Shown one piece after another: positions 1 to 5,016 of a stretch of 5,016 nucleotides of DNA; within the stretch, counting starts at the first letter, position 1, and every line of letters begins with the position of its first letter. The notes under the pieces were generated by a model, which was not told where the DNA came from, searched no databases, and saw only the letters and a list, made by a program, of their open reading frames with translations. A program made the translations under genes and the position numbers. Origin of the DNA: Methanothrix sp. (GTDB taxonomy: Archaea > Halobacteriota > Methanosarcinia > Methanotrichales > Methanotrichaceae); assembly GCA_028688175.1 (NCBI GenBank), contig JAQTYS010000206.1, forward strand, positions 1-5,016, in the 5' to 3' direction.

Positions 1-764
1 TGCAGAGGGGTATCGCCAGAAGTCAACTCCCCTGTAGCGTGGTAGCCATCCTGGACAAGAATAACCTCTCTATTCTGGCGCAGTTTCGGTTGGAAAACAG
101 GATAACAAGCTACTTTTACAGACCGGATCTCTCTCTCTCGCCCCAGCAAGCGGCCAACAGCGCCCAGTGGGAGTTCGGCTTTGCAGATGCGTTTATCATC
201 CAGATACCGGCAAACTTGATAGAGCAAAGCGCGGCTGATCGTCATGCCGCTCTGCAAAAAGTAGCCTCTGAGCATATCGACTCGGAGTTTTTGAGGCTGG
301 AAAATATGCTCAGCCTCATGCGCACCCGTCCCATATTTGGAGAAGCTGCCGAGCAGGTAGGCTCAAGGACGCTACTTCTGCTCCTGCCCCAGGATGCTAA
401 GCTGCGAGGAAATGAAAAATCCATTTTAAAAGCGAGCCAGGCCAACAGTCTGCCGATTATAGAGGCAGAAGACATCAGGAACGGTAAATCTGCCGTGCGT
501 GATCTGTGGCATTCCCTTAATTATGCAGCGGTGATCATTGCCGACCTTACGGGAGTAGACGGCGCTGTGATGTATGGCCTGGGCATTGCTCATACCCTGG
601 GAAAGGAGACGATACTGATTCACCCGCAAGGCTCAAAATACCTGACGGATATTCCCAGGACACACAGGATAGAGTACGAGGAAAGCGATGCAGGCAGGAC
701 TAAGCTGGAAGACTCGCTCGTCCGTATGCTCGACGCCATACTGGCGCCTGTTGTGAATGATTAG
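1..764 (+). CDS. Nucleoside 2-deoxyribosyltransferase-like (NDT/TIR-like fold) domain protein, probably 5' partial
   Basis: The frame is open from base 3 to the TAG stop at 762-764. A GTG at 39 is the first possible start (241 aa), but no Shine-Dalgarno site precedes it and the frame continues to the window edge, so the gene probably begins upstream. Numbering from that GTG, residues 1-105 are unrecognised. Residues 110-118 form a hydrophobic strand (TLLLLLP), and 155-195 carry the family signature: DLWHSL, then AAVIIADLTG (163-172), then YGLGIAHTLGKETILI (179-194). DIPRTHRIEYE (204-214) follows, a typical end of this fold. In nucleoside 2-deoxyribosyltransferase-like proteins the segment after ADLTG usually reads like NVFYELGIAH, with Glu as nucleophile. 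Here Gly180 occupies that place, so glycosidase or transferase activity is doubtful and a binding or sensing role is possible. The fold call rests on motif recognition; the substrate and partner are unknown. Confidence 0.68.
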   Translation, partial: QRGIARSQLPCSVVAILDKNNLSILAQFRLENRITSYFYRPDLSLSPQQAANSAQWEFGFADAFIIQIPANLIEQSAADRHAALQKVASEHIDSEFLRLENMLSLMRTRPIFGEAAEQVGSRTLLLLLPQDAKLRGNEKSILKASQANSLPIIEAEDIRNGKSAVRDLWHSLNYAAVIIADLTGVDGAVMYGLGIAHTLGKETILIHPQGSKYLTDIPRTHRIEYEESDAGRTKLEDSLVRMLDAILAPVVND

Positions 765-770
765 GCTATT

Positions 771-794
771 GGCCTGGGAAAGTTTCACCGGGCC
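771..794 (+). terminator. Small hairpin after gene 1, possible weak terminator
   Basis: GGCCTGG (771-777) can pair with CCGGGCC (788-794), giving seven base pairs including one G-U, with a ten-base loop. It begins seven bases after the stop of the upstream gene and ends just before the TATA-like box of the next one. No T-run follows, so a terminator role is weak. It could equally be a protein-binding dyad overlapping the upstream edge of the ino1 promoter. Confidence 0.3.
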
Positions 795-795
795 T

Positions 796-809
796 ATAAT
801 GTTATATAT
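796..809 (+). promoter_or_regulatory. Candidate archaeal promoter (TATA-like box) for the synthase-cupin unit
   Basis: TTATATAT at 802-809 resembles an archaeal box A. With usual archaeal spacing of about 25 bases, transcription would start near 830-835, leaving a leader of roughly 50 bases before the TTG at 885. This placement makes the TTG at 813 unlikely as a start, because it would lie upstream of the transcript. A bacterial-like TATAAT at 795-800 overlaps this site but has no well-spaced -35 element. Confidence 0.45.
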
Positions 810-824
810 GTCTTGCATTTATAC

Positions 825-859
825 GAAGCTCCGACTCCGAATTCAGGTCTCCGAGCTTC
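825..859 (+). repeat. Dyad / leader hairpin with three CTCCGA copies
   Basis: GAAGCTC (825-831) is perfectly complementary to GAGCTTC (853-859). Inside it, GACT (833-836) can pair with GGTC (846-849), extending the structure across a small internal loop. The same stretch holds CTCCGA three times, at 829-834, 835-840 and 849-854. It sits at or just after the predicted transcription start and about ten bases before the Shine-Dalgarno site, a position fit for an operator or an RNA element that affects expression. Function is inferred from position only. Confidence 0.4.
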
Positions 860-869
860 ATTTGACCCA

Positions 870-876
870 GGAGGGG
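870..876 (+). promoter_or_regulatory. Shine-Dalgarno site deciding the TTG start of the synthase
   Basis: GGAGGGG ends eight bases before the TTG at 885-887. This is the only strong ribosome binding site near the start of the synthase frame. It favours TTG 885 over the in-frame TTG at 813, which has no such site. Protein similarity also begins at 885: KKIRLAIAGLGNCASS matches the start of the Mycobacterium-type family. Confidence 0.8.
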
Positions 877-884
877 AAAAGAGG

Positions 885-1967
885 TTGAAAAAGATAAGGT
901 TGGCAATCGCGGGCTTGGGAAACTGCGCAAGTTCCCTGATTCAGGGGATCGAATACTATAAACATACTGATGAGAAAGAATGCATAGGGCTTATGCATTA
1001 TGATGTGTGTGGTTACAGAGCTGGCGATATAGATGTGGTGGCGGCCTTCGACATTGATGCGCGCAAGGTAGGCAAGGACGTAGGCCAGGCCATATTTGCG
1101 CCACCTAACTGTACCAAGGTGTTCTATCCTGATGTTCCCCGCAAGAATGTAGTGGTCAAGATGGGGCCGGTTTTAGACGGATTTGCTCCCCACATGCTTA
1201 ATTATCCAGAGGATAAACGATTCGTTATTGCTGATGCCAAGCCATGCGACGTAAGACACGAACTGGAAGACTCCGGCGCGGATGTGCTGGTAAATTATAT
1301 GCCTGTAGGCTCGGAAGAGGCAACCCGCTTTTATGCGCAAGCTGCCCTTGATGCAGGCGTAGGCTTCGTCAACTGCATGCCGGTCTTCATAGCTTCCAAT
1401 CCAGAGTGGGGCAGGAAATTTCAGGATGCTGGTGTTCCAATTGTCGGCGATGACATAAAATCTCAGATTGGTGCCACCATTGTGCATCGCGCTCTTACCC
1501 AGCTCTTCAAGGACAGAGCCTGCGCGTTGGACAGGACCTACCAGCTCAACATTGGCGGAAATACCGATTTTCTGAATATGCTCAATCGAGAGAGGCTAAA
1601 ATCCAAGAAGATCAGCAAGACGCAAGCTGTGCAGTCCATTCTGGATGTGCCACTCAATGATGATGATATACACATTGGTCCCTCAGATTATGTGCCATGG
1701 CAAAAAGACAACAAGGTCTGCTTCCTGAGGATGGAGGGAAGAGTCTTTGGAGATGTGCCCATTAATCTGGAGCTGCGCCTCTCAGTAGAAGACTCGCCTA
1801 ATAGCGGTGGAAGCTCCATTGATGCCATAAGGATCTGCAAGCTAGCCAAAGACAGAAAGATCGGAGGGCCGCTTCTGGCTATATCCGCATATACCATGAA
1901 GCATCCGCCGGTCCAGTATCCCGATGAAATGGCAAAAGAGATGGTGGACAAGTTCATCATTGGTTAA
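885..1967 (+). CDS. ino1: Inositol-3-phosphate synthase (myo-inositol-1-phosphate synthase), Mycobacterium-like type
   Basis: Converts D-glucose 6-phosphate to 1D-myo-inositol 3-phosphate in an NAD-dependent cytosolic oxidation-aldol-reduction. The product is the source of inositol lipid heads and of inositol-based solutes. The protein is 360 aa from TTG 885, close to the roughly 367 aa of the M. tuberculosis enzyme. The N-terminal NAD-binding segment is AGLGNCASSLIQG (9-21), followed by AAFDIDARKVG (53-63). Further family blocks are MGPVLDG (93-99), NYMPVGSEEA (137-146), PVFIAS (166-171), PIVGDDIKSQIGAT (185-198), LNIGGNTDFLNM (221-232), the lysine-rich SKKISKT (240-246), HIGPSD (263-268) and FGDVPINLE (288-296). 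These match the mycobacterial/Methanothermobacter-like form rather than the divergent Archaeoglobus fulgidus form. No domain is missing. It heads a tight unit with the cupin gene three bases downstream. A frame extension to TTG 813 would add 24 residues without family similarity. Confidence 0.95.
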   Translation: MKKIRLAIAGLGNCASSLIQGIEYYKHTDEKECIGLMHYDVCGYRAGDIDVVAAFDIDARKVGKDVGQAIFAPPNCTKVFYPDVPRKNVVVKMGPVLDGFAPHMLNYPEDKRFVIADAKPCDVRHELEDSGADVLVNYMPVGSEEATRFYAQAALDAGVGFVNCMPVFIASNPEWGRKFQDAGVPIVGDDIKSQIGATIVHRALTQLFKDRACALDRTYQLNIGGNTDFLNMLNRERLKSKKISKTQAVQSILDVPLNDDDIHIGPSDYVPWQKDNKVCFLRMEGRVFGDVPINLELRLSVEDSPNSGGSSIDAIRICKLAKDRKIGGPLLAISAYTMKHPPVQYPDEMAKEMVDKFIIG

Positions 1968-1970
1968 ATA

Positions 1971-2321
1971 ATGTCCTTCTTTCAATATGCAAACGCCGCT
2001 GCTGTAGAGATGGTCCCCGGACTGATTCGCAGGACCCTGGTGAGCACCGATAATCTGATGATTTGCCGGTTTGACCTGGACACTGGTGTAGAAATCCCAA
2101 GCCATTCTCATCCCCATGACCAGGCAGGTTATGTGGTTTCTGGAAAGATACGCATTACCGTGGACGGCAGAAGCTGTGATCTTGGAGCGGGGGATAGCTA
2201 CTCTGCTCCACCCAATGTCTTGCACTCGGCGCAGGCTCTGGCGGCATCTGTGGTAGTGGATACATTCTACCCACCCAGAGATGATTATCGCGCCATTGCA
2301 GAAATGATGCCCCCGATTTGA
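1971..2321 (+). CDS. Small single-domain cupin protein
   Basis: A 116-aa cytosolic protein made of one cupin beta-barrel, with no signal peptide or membrane segment. Cupin motif 1 is visible as GVEIPSHSHPHDQAGYVVSG (39-58), with likely metal ligands His45, His47 and Gln51; Gln replaces the more usual Glu, as in many small cupins. Motif 2 is GDSYSAPPNVLH (74-85), with His85 as the last ligand. The ATG at 1971 follows the synthase stop by three bases and has no good Shine-Dalgarno site of its own, which suggests translational coupling. The start fits the usual short lead before the first strand (PGLIRRTLVS). Cupins of this size may be isomerases, dioxygenases or sugar/ligand-binding sensors, and the sequence does not decide. 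The pairing suggests a link to inositol or sugar-phosphate metabolism, but this is inference. Confidence 0.88.
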   Translation: MSFFQYANAAAVEMVPGLIRRTLVSTDNLMICRFDLDTGVEIPSHSHPHDQAGYVVSGKIRITVDGRSCDLGAGDSYSAPPNVLHSAQALAASVVVDTFYPPRDDYRAIAEMMPPI

Positions 2322-2444
2322 TAATTTTTCCGTTCGCGAAAGACAATAAAGCAATATGTATAGATCAACTTTTGAAATAAAATTTGATAAAGATTAATGC
2401 ATAAAACATTTAAGATAGAAAAATTTAATTACATGCATAAGAAA

Positions 2445-2455
2445 CTATTTTTATT
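2445..2455 (+). promoter_or_regulatory. Candidate TATA-like box for the decarboxylase gene
   Basis: CTATTTTTATT is one of several AT-rich candidates. It would place the transcript start near 2475-2480, just at the tandem GCGAAATA repeat, leaving a leader of about 30 bases before the ATG at 2507. Because the whole region is AT-rich, the exact box cannot be fixed by eye. Confidence 0.3.
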
Positions 2456-2462
2456 GGCAATT

Positions 2463-2478
2463 GCGAAATAGCGAAATA
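2463..2478 (+). repeat. Tandem 8-base repeat, two copies of GCGAAATA
   Basis: Two exact adjacent copies lie 29 bases before the decarboxylase start codon, close to the predicted transcription start. The unit length is shorter than one helical turn, so the copies would face different sides of the DNA. This could be a binding site or a chance duplication. Confidence 0.55.
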
Positions 2479-2495
2479 CATACAAAGATATTCAA

Positions 2496-2502
2496 GAGGG
2501 AG
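2496..2502 (+). promoter_or_regulatory. Shine-Dalgarno site of the decarboxylase gene
   Basis: GAGGGAG lies four bases before the ATG at 2507 and is the only purine-rich anti-16S match nearby. It supports the 728-residue start. Confidence 0.7.
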
Positions 2503-2506
2503 AAAA

Positions 2507-4693
2507 ATGGTGCACACTTTGCGTCCAAGACAGCTTGATTATGCCAGAAAAATTAACGAATACTTGAAAAACAGCCGTCCAGAGGAACTACTCGATTTGG
2601 AGGGGCCGGGTACAGAATCATTAGCCGCCTGGTTCTTAGGACCAAAGGCAGAAAACCAGAATCTTTTTTCAGAGCTGATAATGCAAGCAGTCAAAGCAAA
2701 CTGCAATGATCGAAAGGAGTATTTCATTAAAGACCCTAAATATGTCACGGAAGAGTTAAAGAGAAGCGAGGAATATATAAATTGTGTAGAATATATGAAA
2801 CTTGAATACAACGATTTATTAAAAGATCTAAAGAAATCAGTTCCATTTTTTAGCTATCGATATCAGGCACATATGAACTGGGACCTGACCATCCCAGGAA
2901 TGCTGGGCTATTTCTCCGCGATGCTCTACAATCAGAACAATGTGGCTGCAGAAGCCTCGCCCGTCACATCCCACCTGGAAGCGCTGGTTGGAGACGATCT
3001 CTGCAAGATGCTGGGATTCCGCGTCACAGATTCAAACGATGAAAATGCTATTTTGCCGTGGGGGCATATAACCTGCGATGGATCAGTCGCAAATCTTGAG
3101 GCCATGTGGGCCGCACGCAATCTCAAATATTATCCAATTTCCGTAGCCTCTGCCCTGAGAAACGAATCCGCCCTTGAGGCGGCAAGAGGTATGCTCGTTC
3201 CCCTTCCGGATGGCAGATGCCGCCAGCTAATTGACCTGGATACCTGGACTCTTTTGAATCTGGGAATTGATGATGTTCTCGCTCTCACCCAGAGGATGCA
3301 GTTGGAGTACGGAATATCTGCACAGGCAATTACGGACGCTCTGGATCCGTACACCATTCAGAGCCTGGGATTTGATGAATTCAACAGACGCTTCATTAAA
3401 GATACACCACCTTCTGTCCTGATGGGGCCTGCTACCAAGCACTATTCCTGGCCGAAGAATGCTGCCGTTCTCGGTATTGGGAAGAACAATTTCTTGAATA
3501 TTAATGTAGATATGGATGCCCGGATGGACATCAAACATCTGCGAACACAACTGGATAAATGCTTAGCAGCCAAGCAGCCGGTTCTAATGGTTGTTGTGGT
3601 ATTAGGTTCAACAGAAGAAAGCGCAGTTGACCCACTGGCCAGAGTGATCGCTTTAAGGGACGAATACCGCAAGTCAGGGCTGGAATTTGCCATCCACGTC
3701 GATGCTGCCTGGGGCGGTTATTTTGCCAGCCTTCTGAGAAAGCCGCATAAAAGCACATCTGATGCGGCAACAGATAGCTGTACGCCGGACCTCATGCTGA
3801 GCGATTATGTAACAAAGCAATACAATGCCATTTCCCTTGCCGAATCGGTTACAATTGATCCGCATAAGGCAGGCTATATTCCTTATCCCGCAGGAGGGCT
3901 TTGCTATCGTAATAAGAGTATGAGAAACTTGGTCGCATTTCTGGCACCGGAGGTCTATCACGGTGAAAAAGTCGATGCTTCCATGGGCGTCTTCGGCATT
4001 GAAGGATCAAAACCGGGAGCTTCTGCGGCAGGCGTTTATTTGAGCCATCGTATTATTCGACCGGATCAGAGCGGCTACGGAAAGATTCTCGGAAAAGCGC
4101 TCTTCAACAGCAAACGCTTCTATTCAGGGATTATCACCTTGGCAGAACCGGATGATCCATTCATTGTCGTTCCCGTGCAGCAAATACCTGCGGAGAGGGA
4201 GGGCAAGAGCCAAAAAGAGATTGACAAACAGCTGGAAGAGATAAAGAAGAATATTGTCGAGAAAGAGAACAAGGATATAAAGCCCAAAGATATGAAGCTG
4301 CTGAAAAAACTGGGATCCGACCAGATCATTATCACCTATGCCTTTAATTTCAAAGACAAGAATGGCTCTCTCAACACAGACCCCAAGAAAGCCAATGATT
4401 TCAATCATAAGATCTTCGAGGCCCTCAGCCTATCACCAGATAAACCAGACCATAAGCCATCGCTCATCATCACCACATCTCAGTTTGAACCCGAGGTTTA
4501 TGGCAAGGAGTTTGTGCGCGCCTTTATGAAACGTCTGGGTGTCGATGATGCCAATTTGATAACCATGAACTTTTTATCATCGACTACTATGTGTCCCTGG
4601 CTTACGGATACGGAAAAAGGCAACTTTATCCCGGAACTCACAAATGCACTTAGAGAGGCAGTCCTCAAGGTTGTGGATGATTTTCAAGCATAG
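2507..4693 (+). CDS. Group II PLP-dependent amino-acid decarboxylase, bacterial tyrosine-decarboxylase-like
   Basis: A 728-aa cytosolic enzyme of fold type I that removes the alpha-carboxyl group of an amino acid to give an amine. Motifs in order are AHMNWDLTIP (121-130), SPVTSHLE (151-158), DGSVANLEAMW (191-201), HYSW with PLP-stacking His312, HVDAAWGGY with Asp399 (contacts the pyridine nitrogen), and DPHKAGY with Schiff-base Lys454. The C-terminal small domain runs from about 530. The blocks TKHYSW, GSTEESAVD, LAESVTIDPHK and the final segment resemble Enterococcus tyrosine decarboxylase (about 620 aa). This protein is about 100 residues longer, with extra sequence around 206-305 and a Lys/Glu-rich insert around 562-603. 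It is not the short archaeal MfnA (about 390 aa) of methanofuran synthesis. Tyrosine is plausible as substrate, but other aromatic or acidic amino acids cannot be ruled out. No amine antiporter lies beside it in the window. It has its own ribosome binding site and a hairpin after the stop. Confidence 0.92.
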   Translation: MVHTLRPRQLDYARKINEYLKNSRPEELLDLEGPGTESLAAWFLGPKAENQNLFSELIMQAVKANCNDRKEYFIKDPKYVTEELKRSEEYINCVEYMKLEYNDLLKDLKKSVPFFSYRYQAHMNWDLTIPGMLGYFSAMLYNQNNVAAEASPVTSHLEALVGDDLCKMLGFRVTDSNDENAILPWGHITCDGSVANLEAMWAARNLKYYPISVASALRNESALEAARGMLVPLPDGRCRQLIDLDTWTLLNLGIDDVLALTQRMQLEYGISAQAITDALDPYTIQSLGFDEFNRRFIKDTPPSVLMGPATKHYSWPKNAAVLGIGKNNFLNINVDMDARMDIKHLRTQLDKCLAAKQPVLMVVVVLGSTEESAVDPLARVIALRDEYRKSGLEFAIHVDAAWGGYFASLLRKPHKSTSDAATDSCTPDLMLSDYVTKQYNAISLAESVTIDPHKAGYIPYPAGGLCYRNKSMRNLVAFLAPEVYHGEKVDASMGVFGIEGSKPGASAAGVYLSHRIIRPDQSGYGKILGKALFNSKRFYSGIITLAEPDDPFIVVPVQQIPAEREGKSQKEIDKQLEEIKKNIVEKENKDIKPKDMKLLKKLGSDQIIITYAFNFKDKNGSLNTDPKKANDFNHKIFEALSLSPDKPDHKPSLIITTSQFEPEVYGKEFVRAFMKRLGVDDANLITMNFLSSTTMCPWLTDTEKGNFIPELTNALREAVLKVVDDFQA

Positions 4694-4695
4694 AA

Positions 4696-4726
4696 AAATC
4701 TCGCTGGTTGGCAGCCAGCGAGGTTT
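4696..4726. terminator. Bidirectional terminator hairpin between convergent genes
   Basis: CTCGCTGG (4700-4707) is perfectly complementary to CCAGCGAG (4715-4722), with a seven-base loop. Outer pairs AAAT/GTTT (4696-4699 with 4723-4726) extend the stem to twelve pairs including one G-U. It starts two bases after the decarboxylase stop. Read on the minus strand, the strong stem is followed by ATTTTTC, a T5 tract, so it is a better terminator for the leftward gene. On the plus strand only GTTTG follows. Confidence 0.7.
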
Positions 4727-4733
4727 GCCCTTC

Positions 4734-5016
4734 CTAAGCCTTCAAGCCAAAATCGATAGAAATCCCCATCAACTTGCCATCTTGGAAGTATCCGTAAACA
4801 GGATAATTGCCCGGACCAGGTTTGAAATGAATGCTATTGCCACCGTCGCTTGCTACAATTAAGCCCGTTACCACATTTAGATATCCAATGATCCTGCAGT
4901 CAGAATAGAGGCTTGCCACACTTTGCATCTGATTGGAGCTTTTCGCTGCACTCGATGCAAAGGGCTCCCCACCTACCCACGCACTGCCAATGCCTTTGTT
5001 AAAGAGGTTCTCTGCA
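4734..5016 (-). CDS. C-terminal fragment of a convergent protein, possibly DUF4241-like
   Basis: The minus-strand frame is open from the right window edge to the TAG at 4734-4736, giving 93 visible residues. It is therefore the end of a longer gene. An internal ATG at 4926-4928 would give only 64 residues, but the coding sequence clearly continues upstream of it (ENLFNKGIGSAWVGGEPFAS and onward). The last part, with GPGNYPVYGYF then DGKLMGISIDF, resembles the end of DUF4241-type proteins, which often read like GSYPVYxGxDxDGxxxxxxIDF. This is recalled similarity and is tentative. No membrane segment or catalytic motif is visible in the fragment. The T-tailed hairpin at 4696-4726 lies eight bases beyond its stop, which supports it as a real leftward gene. 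Its function is unknown. Confidence 0.65.
   Translation of the reverse strand, partial: AENLFNKGIGSAWVGGEPFASSAAKSSNQMQSVASLYSDCRIIGYLNVVTGLIVASDGGNSIHFKPGPGNYPVYGYFQDGKLMGISIDFGLKA

Larger units (their letters stand above)
2322..2506 (+). other. AT-rich intergenic region with direct repeats
   Basis: This 185-base spacer is far richer in A and T than the genes on either side. It begins with a T5 run (2325-2329), a possible archaeal-type terminator for the synthase-cupin transcript, followed by the palindrome TTCGCGAA (2333-2340). ATGCATAA occurs at 2397-2404 and again at 2433-2440, 36 bases apart, about three and a half helical turns. GCGAAATA is repeated in tandem at 2463-2470 and 2471-2478. 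I see no coding sequence or tRNA in it. It probably carries the promoter and perhaps operator sites of the decarboxylase gene. Confidence 0.6.

Noticed and set aside
39..41. GTG at 39 as the true start of the first gene
   Set aside because: The frame is open to the left edge and nothing resembling a ribosome binding site precedes this GTG at proper spacing, so a start outside the window is more likely.
795..800. Bacterial -10 box TATAAT before ino1
   Set aside because: The hexamer is exact but no -35 element sits at 16-18 bases; the TATA-like box at 802-809 explains the region at least as well. Kept as a reason for doubt about the host.
813..884. TTG at 813 as start of the synthase (24 extra residues)
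   Set aside because: No Shine-Dalgarno site, lies only a few bases after the TATA-like box, and the added residues have no family similarity; TTG 885 has a strong site at 870-876.
1842..2354. Long minus-strand open frame opposite the end of ino1 and the cupin
   Set aside because: It is antisense to two well-supported genes, and its translation has no recognisable motif and unnatural composition.
4338..4529. Plus-strand open frame inside the decarboxylase gene
   Set aside because: It lies wholly within the conserved C-terminal domain in another frame; Ser/Pro-rich composition is typical of a shadow frame.
4644..4862. Plus-strand frame running past the decarboxylase stop
   Set aside because: It crosses the terminator hairpin and overlaps the minus-strand gene fragment; no start signal or similarity supports it.
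1..5016. CRISPR array, tRNA, rRNA, insertion sequence or attachment site
   Set aside because: No regularly spaced repeats, cloverleaf-like sequence, rRNA motif, transposase or terminal inverted repeats were seen on reading both strands.

Overview
The window holds four clear genes and one gene fragment, in a mosaic of moderate-GC coding sequence and very AT-rich spacers. It most likely comes from a euryarchaeon, perhaps a methanogen of the Methanosarcinales/Methanothrix kind. The evidence is a TATA-like box at a plausible distance before the inositol-phosphate synthase gene, strong GAGG-type ribosome binding sites, a TTG start, and the inositol-phosphate synthase itself, whose product feeds inositol lipids or compatible solutes in archaea. 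No ribosomal RNA or methanogenesis gene is present, so the lineage is an inference and a bacterial host is not excluded.

Layout, left to right. (1) At 1-764 (+) lies a protein open to the left window edge. Its C-terminal half looks like the nucleoside 2-deoxyribosyltransferase-like fold, but Gly stands where the family usually has a catalytic Glu. (2) At 765-884 is a short control region with a hairpin, a TATA-like box, a second dyad with three CTCCGA copies, and a strong Shine-Dalgarno site. (3) At 885-1967 (+) is an inositol-3-phosphate synthase of the Mycobacterium-like type. It is followed after only 3 bases by (4) a small single-domain cupin at 1971-2321 (+), almost certainly in the same transcript. 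(5) At 2322-2506 is an AT-rich spacer with direct repeats and probably its own promoter. (6) At 2507-4693 (+) is a large group II PLP-dependent decarboxylase of the bacterial tyrosine-decarboxylase type, with all expected PLP residues and two extra segments. (7) At 4696-4726 is a hairpin that can end transcription from both sides. (8) At 4734-5016 (-) is the C-terminal end of a convergent gene that continues beyond the right edge.

The synthase and cupin form a two-gene unit. The decarboxylase appears to be transcribed separately, and no amino-acid/amine antiporter is visible beside it, so its substrate cannot be read from context. I found no CRISPR array, tRNA, rRNA, insertion sequence or convincing new multi-gene system. 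The most interesting points are the altered catalytic position in gene 1, the dyad in the synthase leader, the conserved-looking synthase-cupin pairing, and the enlarged decarboxylase.
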